Under the pieces are notes generated by a model that was not told the origin of the DNA, did no database searches, and saw only the letters and a list, made by a program, of their open reading frames with translations. Source: Anoplolepis gracilipes (lineage: Eukaryota > Arthropoda > Insecta > Hymenoptera > Formicidae). Taken from it: a stretch of 64,000 bases of DNA. Of this stretch, positions 54,755 through 64,000 are shown piece after piece. Each line of letters opens with the position of its first letter. Within the stretch, counting starts at the first letter, position 1. The DNA lies in assembly GCF_047496725.1 (NCBI RefSeq), contig NC_132973.1:16330733-16394732 (forward strand), given 5' to 3'. The position numbers were made by a program, and so were the translations under genes.

Positions 54755-55990
54755 CGCCAAAAAGGATCAATCGTTGTTTACGAATAAAAGAATTTAAAAT
54801 CAATTTATTAATAACAATCCTTCATAAAGAATTTGAAATTTCTAAGGAAAGATTTGAAGCAGAGCAAAACGCTGCTGTCGATATAAATAGCCTCAGTTCG
54901 ATATTAAGCTTATTACGACAAGAAGTATCCTCATTAAAAACTTTACCAAATCAATTAAATAATTTAGAACAAAAGGTATCTGAGATGCGACAACAGGGTG
55001 TATCTAACTTACAAGATTATATAAGAAATTTGCCATCTCAGGAGCCTATTAACCCCTTACCTGGCAATATAAATATCTCCTCGACTTCCAAACTTCCAGC
55101 TGATAATACCAATCCGCCTCTTCTATCTGCCTCCAGAAATATCCCTTTGAATATGGATCATCCAATTGGCTTCACCCATTCGTATTAAAGACATAATCGA
55201 TTCCATTTCCAAATATGACAGTCTTAAAGTCCGTATTCCAATTCTGTAAAACGTGCAAACGAGCGTTAAATTTAATTCCTTCGTGGCAAGAAGAATATTT
55301 GTTACCATTAATAATAAACAAATTACAAGGACATGCTTACGCGGCAATAGAGGGAATAGAATACCATAATTTAACCGATCTAACTAATCGACTGAAGAAG
55401 ATTTTTGGTCCTAACAAATCGGTCGATCAATATCGCGAGGAACTTGCCAACGTTTATATGAAACCAAATGAAAATATTTTCGACTATATTGAAAGAGTTA
55501 AAGAATTAAGATCCGCGATTATAGACGGTGAAATCACCATTCACGGTAAAATGAGTGAACAGCTTCATTATAATATTGAGACGCGAGCTCTAGAAAGCTT
55601 CATTAACGGTCTTCCGCCCGATTTATTGATTTGTGTAAAATTAGAAGGATATTACAGTCTGGAAGATGCAATCGTTGGAGCTATTCAATTAAGCAAAACC
55701 TTAAAAACTGAAAATCAACGTAAAAGAATTGCTTTTCCTACACGATCTGTTCCTACCCCTCGTGCAGATCTTACCTATAGTCCTCGTATTCTTCAGAACC
55801 TTGCGTAGCCCAACAGCTTCTCCCATTTCCGCCCCAGAGTACACGACACGTGTAATAACGTTGCCCCTTTTGTTAAACCATTAGTTCCTGGACAACCTGG
55901 TCCAAATTTTCCCACTGAAAAAATATGTCGTTATTGCAAAACTCCTGGACATTTGATTACAGAATGCCGGAAATTAGCTTATAGATAATC
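54755..55990 (+). pseudogene. gag: gag of gypsy element 2, frameshifted
   Basis: The frame up to 55188 has a coiled-coil-like N-terminal region (LNNLEQKVSEMRQQ). The frame at 55215-55808 carries the capsid-like part (LPLIINKLQGHAYAAIEGI, then VDQYREELANVYMKPNE and FINGLPPDLL). A CCHC zinc knuckle (CRYCKTPGHLITEC, 55926-55967) comes after further breaks. Frameshifts lie near 55190 and 55810. It is the major structural protein of the element and now a pseudogene. It starts just downstream of the primer site, as expected. Confidence 0.75.
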
Positions 55991-56179
55991 ACTCACCGGG
56001 GATATGAACTCTTCTAATCAATTTCTTGACAATCAGGGAAACTGTCAGAGCGCTCCGGTACAAGGAGACGTTCGCCGGGACGCTGCTCAACAGGAACGCC
56101 CAAACTCATCTCGAGTAGTGCGATTCGTAGATGCCGAAAATCAAAATCTGGGAACACAAAAGTAAATAAACATCGGCTC

Positions 56180-56462
56180 ATAGCAAGCACTTGTGCTCCT
56201 ACCGTTACTTTATCATCCCCCGATCTAAAGGACACATGCACCTTTATGATAGATTCTGATTTAAATTTAATTAAGAAACAATACGTCAATTCTAATATTT
56301 TTCCAGATAAAAGAAATATTCAATCATTGCAAGGAATAGCATCCGAACCCATTAATACTTTAGGTGCAATTTATATATCAGTACTAGGAAGACAAACTGA
56401 ATTTCACATAGTTTCCGACGACATACTTTTCTCGCAACACGATATTCTTAGTAATCCGTTTT
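56180..56462 (+). pseudogene. Aspartic protease of gypsy element 2, active site altered
   Basis: The segment FMIDSDLNLIKK (near 56240) aligns with the protease active site, but the DTG or DSG triad reads DSD, so the Gly needed for the active-site turn is lost. The rest (ALGAIYISVLGR-like and the ending DDILFSQHDILSNPF) matches the flap and second conserved region (LG.D.L). A TAA ends the frame at 56461-56463. The following stretch to 56758 continues in broken frames. Confidence 0.6.
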
Positions 56463-56758
56463 AAAAAAATAGAAATGCAAATGTTGATTTTAAAACAAAA
56501 CACTTACTACTTGAAAATACTTCGATTCCATTCGATGAAGTGGAATATATTAACATTAAACCAAGAACAGTCCTTTCTTCATTAAAATCACAAATCCTGA
56601 AATAAAAACAGGATACCTTCCATTAATAACTTTCATCAAAGAACTATACCTTGGAGACGCGATAGTTTCTAATATTCATGGCAAAGCTTACTTCCCTTTT
56701 TTTAATACTAATGATGAAGAGTCTAACATAGAAATACCTTCATTCACCTTCCAGGAAT

Positions 56759-58790
56759 TTGACACCATTGATACTTAAGAGAATCTATATTCTTCTTGTG
56801 GTGCCGACGGAACCTGAGGGTTATCCAAGGCCACAGTTTGTTGTGTCTCTGATCCTAATTCTTCCTACTAATCCTCTTCTTCTTCTGAGGAAGACGAAGA
56901 TGATTTTCCTACGTGGAGACTTTTGCAGTGTTGTTGATTCCCGGGGGCATCAGACGAGCACGAGCCATCCTTCAACTCAAAATCCGTCTCAGTTAGACGA
57001 GATCATTTTTGAAACATCGCCAGAGAGTGCGGAACTTACCCTAAAACTCCTAAGGTTAGAACATTTAAATAAAAAAGAAAGGAATAATCTTCAAACACTG
57101 ATTTATAATAATTTAGACAGATTGCATTTGCCTAATGATAAATTGAGAACTACTCATGTAACCCATCATTCTATTTATACAACGGATGACTTTCCGATCC
57201 ACACCAAGCAATATCGCTTTCTTCCTATGCATAAAGAAGAAATAGACAAGCAAGTTACTAAATTACTAAGAGATGATATAATAAAATATTCACTTTCACC
57301 TTATAATTCACCAGTATGGATCGTCCCTAAGAAACACGATTCTTCTGGAAATAAAAGATGGCGAATGGTCATCGATTATCGCACCCTTAATGAAAAAACA
57401 ATTGGAGACGCTTATCCCCTTCCCAACATAACTGATATACTTGACCAATTAGGAAGCGCTAAATATTTCTCAGTTCTTGACCTTGCCTCAGGATTCCACC
57501 AAATACCAATGGATCCAAATGATGCCCACAAAACCGCATTCTCCACCCCTTACGGACATTATCAATTTAAGAGGATGCCCTTTGGATTAAAAAATGCCTC
57601 TGCAACATTTCAAAGATTAATGGACAATGTACTATCTGGATTACAAGGTAACGAGCTTTTTGTTTACATGGATGATATAGTCATTTACGCTTACAGTAAA
57701 AGTAAAAGTAGACAGTAAAAGAACACAAATTGAAATTTAACAAATTAATGAAAAGATTACGCGAAGCTAATTTAAAATTACAACCCGACAAATGTGAATT
57801 TTTACGACGAGAAGTAGCTTACCTCGGTCATATTATCGGATTTGACGGCGTACGACCAGATCCTACCAAAGTTACCACTGTCCATGATTTTCCTTCTCCC
57901 AAGAATCCTAAAAACATAAAACAATTTCTAGGATTGTTGGTTATTATCGACGATTTATTCCAAGCTTTTCAAAAATCGCTAAACCTTTAACTGATTTACT
58001 TAAGAAAAATAATTGTTTCAAATTGCAAAAAGATCAAGAATACTCGTTTAATAATCTCAAGGACCAATTATGCAACAAAACGATATTACAATATCCAGAT
58101 TTTAGTAAACCGTTTAACTTAACAACCGATGCATCCGGATATGTAATCGGCGGAGTATTAAGTCAAGGCCCAATCGGAAAAAATCTTCCAATTGCTAATA
58201 CATCAAGAGTACTTAATAAAGCAGAGCAAAATTATTCGACTATCGAGAAAGAATGTTTAGCTATGGTATATTGTACGAATAATTTTAGACCTTATTTATA
58301 TGGCACTAAATTCACCATCGTGACAGATCATAAACCTCTAGTATGGTTACATTCTATCAAAGACTCAACTTCAAAACTTTTAAAGTGGAGAATAAAATTA
58401 GCCGAATATGATTATGATATACGTACAAAAAAGGAACGTTAAATAATATTGCTGATGCATTATTAAGGAACCCAACTGTCCAAGTCCTACCCTTTAGAAA
58501 AAGCCCCTCTCTTCCACCTGATCCTGACTCTGACTCTGACGAATCTCTATTTTCAATGCCACAACCCCCTGTCCAAACTTCTGTGGAAGTTATCCCCCAT
58601 ACTCTCTCACCTGTAATAACGCATCCCAATATACCTATAAATGAACCAATTCCCGACTCAATGATTATTGAAGATTACAATAGTAATGAGAGCGTTATTA
58701 GCAATGAAGATTTAGAAACAAGCAGCGATGAAAGCGAAGCAGAGTTAATGCTAACCGATATTTTGCCATACGTAGAAGTACCCATTCTCT
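56759..58790 (+). pseudogene. pol: Reverse transcriptase and RNase H of gypsy element 2
   Basis: The frame at 56759-57718 has the RT fingers and palm: YNSPVWIVPKK, WRMVIDYRTLNEKT, FSVLDLASGFHQIPM, KRMPFGLKNASATFQRLM and the catalytic YMDD (VYMDDIVIY, near 57665). After a frameshift at about 57715 come 57730-57990 (LQPDKCEFLRREVAYLGH) and 58023-58442, the RNase H with TTDASGYVIGGVLSQ, KECLAMVY and VTDHKPLVWL. A spacer in another frame follows (58556-58792), acidic and Pro-rich. The catalytic motifs are intact but at least three frameshifts break the protein. Clearly Ty3/Gypsy. Confidence 0.85.
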
Positions 58791-58866
58791 AAAGCTAATG
58801 TTTTAATAAGCCGCAACAGATTGTTAAGGCATAAGGATAATTACGTAATCTTTATAACTCTGAACA

Positions 58867-60152
58867 GTGAACCCCTTGATAACGGTGCAAGAGAGCTACA
58901 AGAATCTAATCTCCTACCTATATAAAGATGTAACCTACGAGAGAGCAAAAATAAATACATTACACTCTAAGACCTTAATATTCTTACCATTAAAACTCAA
59001 TCATCGTACGTTAATAGAGCCAGACAACATTAAAAATTGTATTAAATTATTAATAGACGTTTTAAATGAATTACAATTAGAGTCTATCTCAATTAAGAGA
59101 ACTAACTTTTTCGATAATATCCCTTGGACTTATGTAGAAAAACAATTAGTAAACATATAAATGACATTAATATTCGCGTAACTATATGCAAAGATCTTAT
59201 TCAAACATCAAATATAGAAGACAGATCAGCTCTTATCCGCGAATATCACGATTCAGCAATAAGTGGACATAAAGGAATAACTAAAACCTACAATTGATTA
59301 CGAACCTTCTATTACTGGAATACAATGAAAAAGGATATTCAAATTTTTATTCGGAATTGTCGAACCTGTCAATTAAAAAAATTAACTAGAATAAAAACTA
59401 AACAGCCTATGGTAATCACCGACACTCCCAGATCGGCTTTCGATAAAATATCAATGGACATTATAGGTCCATTACCCATATCTGATAACGGAAACGTTTA
59501 TATTCTCACCATGCAAGATTTACTAACAAAATATTCAGTTGCAATACCATTAAAAGAAGCCACATCATTAAAAATCGCCGACGCCTTTACTAAGAATTTC
59601 ATATGTGTTTACAGTGTCCCACAAGCCATTTTAACCGATCAAGGATCTAATTTCTTAACGGCCTTAATGAGAAACTTAGCGAAAAAGTTTAGAATCAAAC
59701 AATATCATACTACCGCATATCATCCTCAGTCTAACGGATCAATAAAAAGGTCTCACCACGTCCTAACAGAATATCTGAAAACACAAATTAACAAAGACTC
59801 AAATTGGGATGATCATCTTGCTCTAGCAATGTTTTCATACAATACGAGCATACATGAAAGCACTAAATTCTCCCCTTTTGAATTAATTTTTGGAAGAATA
59901 GCACGATTATCTTCATCTAACACTATAGTGGAAGAAAATATAGACCCTACATATACCGAATATTTAACAGATTTGTTTAATCGATTGCGCGAGACGCAAG
60001 AAGAAGCGCGGCAAAATTTAATTCAATCCAAAAACAGAAGCAAGCACTACTATGATAAACGTACTAGAATTTAAACAAGGAGATCACGTATTCTTATTGA
60101 AAGAACCAGTTAAAGGAAAATTTTCTGATCAATATATTGGACCCTTTGAAGT
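58867..60152 (+). pseudogene. pol: Integrase of gypsy element 2, truncated by LTR B
   Basis: 58867-59160 is a linker-type segment. The HHCC zinc domain (EYHDSAISGHKG...CRTC, with an in-frame TGA near 59297) leads into the core at 59325-60074: SMDIIGPLP (first Asp), TDQGSNF (second Asp), then NGSIKRSHHVL, where the catalytic Glu of N....ERSH is replaced by Lys. A frame change near 60070 gives the C-terminal domain up to GPFEVV, where LTR B begins (60153). The enzyme is inactive and its C-terminus cut off. The gypsy copy thus lacks its 3' end. Confidence 0.8.
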
Positions 60153-61707
60153 TGTCACGTCCAGCGCCTCCGCTTGACACCAGTCGCCGTCCGTTGACGC
60201 CATATGCCATCTGTTAAGTAGACATAGTAAGCGTTAAGCGCCTATAAAAATTTTTTTTTTTTCTTCTTACATATATATATATATATATATATACATATAC
60301 TTATTAGCAAAAATAGATTAAGCCGATAAATACCTTTTTATTATGTTTCCGGCTAGAACATTTTTTTTGTTTCTTTTTCTTCTTTCATCCCCATCACTGG
60401 TTCTCCCCTATCACCTACTTAAAAATAAAAGAAAATAATTAATTAGTTGTGCAACGAAAATTCTTACCTATTTTCCGGCCACCCGGTATATCACCTCTTG
60501 GTCCGCATCCTCAGCACCTGAAAAAAGGAAGAGAAACGGCCTACTAAATCGGTCGAACAGCTTAATTTCAGTATAATTACCCATTTAGTTTTGTCACTCT
60601 AGTTGCAGTACCTGAAAAATAAAAAGGAAACATAATATTAAGTACGCGTCAATAGAATAGCATTAATTAAGTAATAGCGATAATATAAGTCAATGTTCAC
60701 TCCACCTCGCCGTCATCACTCTTACTAAACACAAACATACACGTACACATCACCATAGACACACGCATCGAGAATTAACCACCACCCGGTATAACAAAAA
60801 TATAAAGAAAATCTATATAACAAGCTAAAATCACGCAAAAAAAAAGATCATAACTGCGAATAAGTGGAAATACAACTCCCGACATATGTTCACCTTAATA
60901 AATTGACACCCGGTATATAAACTAACATTGTCATATTATCGAAACATTCGTATAAAATAGAGTTTAACAACCGACCGATTCCTTTGGTTAAATTCCATAA
61001 GCTTCATATGATAAACTCCGATCGGTACTTTTGGGACACCCTATATATAAACTTTCATTAATTATTAAATCTGAGCAAGCCGAGTAACTCGTATGCGCAA
61101 CTGCAACTTCCTAAGCACAGTCTAAGTCACTTTTCTCAATATATCAAAAGTTGTCGCAACATCAAGAAGCACCCAATTTTTAATGGTTTAAACATCACAT
61201 AAAAAAACTGCCTAGTGACCTTAATTAACTATTTCCTGGCGCCTCGACTCATAAAGAACCAAAAAAAAGTAGCAACTTATAGGGCTACAGCCCCAGCAAT
61301 AAAAAGTTAAGCGCACATTGTTATAGACCTATTTTACTCCAGGGACACCTCATATTTTCAACTTTAATAATTCATTTATTTTAATCCGCACCTCTAATAT
61401 ATAATTATGCCTTCACTATTAAATGCAGTTTTATGTCCCAAAGCCGAATTAATACCACAATAACGTATATATCTAATTATTCTGTCACCCAAATATAATA
61501 ACTTGTCAATTTCACTCGAACTCCACCGCAGCGCAGTGATTTCAGTAAATTCAAATTTTAACAATAATAAAAGACTCGATCAAACCCATCATCTGCATAA
61601 TAATTCCTTACCATGAATCCAATTTGGTTGCCAATAAAAATCCGGTCAGCTACCATTTATAATTATTTCACGTATCAATCATGAATATAACTCGGTGCAT
61701 ACACACA

Positions 61708-61767
<60 letters not shown>

Positions 61768-61897
61768 ACTCGCTGCAAAAATCATGATCCACAGATATTT
61801 TAAAGGCAAATTATAATGATCTGACAAGAACTCCTCAAGACTCAGACAACATTTATGTGATCAATTAAAACCAATAATAATTAAAATGGACCACTCA

Positions 61898-61935
<38 letters not shown>

Positions 61936-64000
61936 GAAAACAATATGAAAATCCCATACAGAATTTAAAAAAAACAAAACTCTGGAAGATAACGAAAGTT
62001 AGACAGTCACACACAAATATATACAATTAATTAATTAACTCTTACTTATACAAGGTGTCCGAAATAACTTGAACACGATAATATTCTTAAAACCCCTTCT
62101 TCATTTTATTGGATATGAATAATAATTACAATATACATACGCATTTTTTTTATTAACAAAATGATCATACCTATATACACGGTGGTACAATAATACACAC
62201 ATCATACATTACATAAATCAAGTATAAACGCATAATGAACACCCAGAAATAATTACATAGATACCCGCTCCATAATAAACACACCATAAAATTATGTTAT
62301 GTCCAGGCCCGTAGAGAGGATGGGTAAGAGGAAGGGCGTAACAAGAACTGTTTCGATGTCAAAAGTCTTATCGACGAGTGACTCGGTCGAGCGAGCTGCA
62401 GGTTAGCAAACAGGTAAATGACGGGTGTCGTTATTACTCTGTTATGCGAACGCTCTCTCGGTGGTCCCTTTTTGGTAAGAGAATCGAATCTCTTTTACGC
62501 GGGACGGGACCTTGTGTGATCTTTCGCGTGGAGGGAGTGAGGGAGTTAAATAAGTTTACCGATCATTAGTATTTTTAGATTAACATTTATTCAAATAATT
62601 CTTACCATTTTACATATGATCTTATTAATATCGGCTTTAAAATTATTTCTACGAGTGTGTGTGTGTGTGTGGATCGCGGGTGTTACAAGTACGGAGGTCA
62701 TCAACCAGAAAAGAGGGGGAAGGAGTGCGATTCTAAAGATTTTATTCTGGTTGGTATTTGTTACAATAGTTTATGAAGAGAAAAAAAAATAATAATAATA
62801 AAGATTTACGAAAATGTAATATGTGTTACGGCGCGATTTCGCACACGGTCGTGTTGTCCGATCTATGGTCTCGGTTGGCTCGCGAGAATTGGCAGGTCGG
62901 CGCGATTTTAGGCATACTTAGTAAAAGAACAGGGTTGAATAAAGGAGAAAGGAGACGATGAGAGAAAAAAAAAAAACAAAAGAGAAGGAAATTAAACTTA
63001 CTATTTAGGCAGATTGGTTGCGTTTTAGCTGCTGGTGTAGTTGTGGCTCTAGTTGTGGTCTTACTCGGCAGGTGGTCTTTGTTGAGCACTGACTCTAATA
63101 GGTTTTAAGACGTAATCGGAACTCCCGCAGTGTAAAACGAATTGCTTGAGTCAGCGAACGACCGAAAAATCTATGCCGAATGAATCTGATGCTGTACTAT
63201 CGACTGATTTTAATTTTGTGGTCGTAATGCGTGAGTCTTCCCTTTCTATATTAAATCTTGAGGGCGTGTTAACAATTTGGGCGGGAGTATTTTTGAGATT
63301 TTGACATGTAAAAAGCTGTCATTCGGTGAGATCTTTCTCCTCCTTATTTTTGATTATTGCTGATTGGTGGGCTCTGTACGGCCTCTTAGGAAATTTGGAG
63401 ATTCTTCATTTGGTTATCTCCTGGGATTATCCAGCTGTTTCTATCCATTATTTATTTAGGGATCTCGCTATCGATCCTTTTTGGTCATTTCTTTGAACAT
63501 CGATTTCAATGTTTAAAACATTTTTTCGTTCCGCGGCCCTTTTATGACTGGTCGGGCAATTATTGCTTTATCTTTATAGGAGGTAAAGACGTGGAGCCGA
63601 CAGTGCGTAGCGGCGTTATTTATTTCTTTCTTAAGATTATGCAGCTGTGTTTGTCTGTTTCGTTGTTTAGAGAATTTCGTTATTGATCCCTTCCGGTATT
63701 TGTTTAGATATCGTTTTTAGTAGGTCTAAACATTATTTGATAATAACGGTTCTTTTCTATTACACGACCCGTTTTTTGTGACCGATCGGACGATTATTGT
63801 TCATTTCGTGGGAGGAAAAACGTGGAGCCGACAGGACGTAACAATTATATAACAATAGTCACCTAATATACCCGGTGATACAAATATACGCGCGTTATAA
63901 ACTTATCATCTACACAATATTTAATCAGTATCTGAATATTATAGACATGTTATCCACCCAGTAACACGCAAATATAAACATCTTATAAATAATTTATATA
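60153..64000 (+). mobile_element. LTR B, right copy, split by a solo LTR and cut by window end
   Basis: It starts TGTCACGTCCAGCGCC inside the integrase gene and matches the reverse complement of 44064-46353. It is interrupted at 62295-63843 by another LTR and runs off the window. It holds (TA)n at 60272-60294, 61712-61764 and 61903-61929 and the inverted versions of the microexon-like sites. No protein-coding gene was seen in 60153-62294. Confidence 0.8.
62295..63843 (+). mobile_element. Solo LTR with ATTA target duplication
   Basis: It begins TGTTATGTCCAGGCCC and ends GGACGTAACA (10-bp inverted termini with one mismatch), with ATTA on both sides (62291-62294 and 63844-63847). The left LTR B copy shows the empty site with a single ATTA (44.2 kb, reverse strand). 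Its 1549 bp contain a (GT)n run near 62655 and a repeated GGAGGTAAAGACGTGGAGCC / GGAGGAAAAACGTGGAGCC segment near 63580 and 63810. No convincing ORF. Confidence 0.88.

Overview
The window looks like insect nuclear DNA from a transposon graveyard, most plausibly from a hymenopteran such as an ant. It is AT-rich, carries short insect-style introns and TTAGG-type (CCTAA) telomere-like units next to R1-clade LINEs, and holds nested LTR retrotransposons, a Polinton-type capsid block and an arthropod chuvirus-like glycoprotein. I recognise no conserved housekeeping gene. The taxonomic call is inference.

Left part (1-14.9 kb): a Ty3/Gypsy-like element on the + strand. It has an LTR and leader with an array of tRNA-Arg-type primer-site-like motifs, then gag, protease, RT/RNase H, integrase and a long charged 3' ORF. 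It is split by a TTAA-flanked piggyBac-type MITE (4069-4670) and by a TG...CA element (6331-8746, 4-bp TSD) that carries two small ORFs. A GA-rich retroposon with a 15-bp TSD (11871-13527) sits in its 3' part, before a second copy of the LTR.

14.9-34.6 kb: two head-to-tail R1-clade LINEs on the - strand, one with ORF1 only and one near full length. Next comes a non-coding block, then a 4.85-kb DDE_1-type DNA transposon with 495-bp TIRs that contains a nested RTE-like LINE. A 5'-truncated R1-type LINE and a hAT MITE sitting in a 31-bp tandem array follow.

34.6-43 kb: CA-rich repeats, a short HTH-type (DUF4817-like) ORF, and a small gene on the - strand that reads cleanly across four exons. 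After that comes a Polinton/adintovirus-like virion block on the - strand, listed in gene order: unknown protein, small basic/hydrophobic core-like protein, adenain-type protease, penton-like protein, double-jelly-roll capsid protein, unknown protein. It contains an almost identical inverted duplication of part of the capsid gene.

43-64 kb: a nest of LTR elements whose ends all read TGTNAYGTCC...(G)GACGTNACA. A chuvirus-like glycoprotein (env) remnant, preceded by a Cys-rich ORF and followed by a polypurine tract, leads into a very long LTR-like region, a tRNA-Leu-type primer site and a broken gypsy gag-pol. This block is flanked by two inverted copies of another LTR ('LTR B'), the right one split by a solo LTR with a perfect ATTA duplication.

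The most interesting signal is a pair of small accessory genes, one basic with a WP...GDPR motif ('ORF A') and one with three CxxC pairs ('ORF Z'). Diverged versions occur in two separate LTR-type elements more than 40 kb apart. Almost all retroelement ORFs are broken; the exceptions are the accessory ORFs, the protease, the core-like protein and one LINE ORF1.
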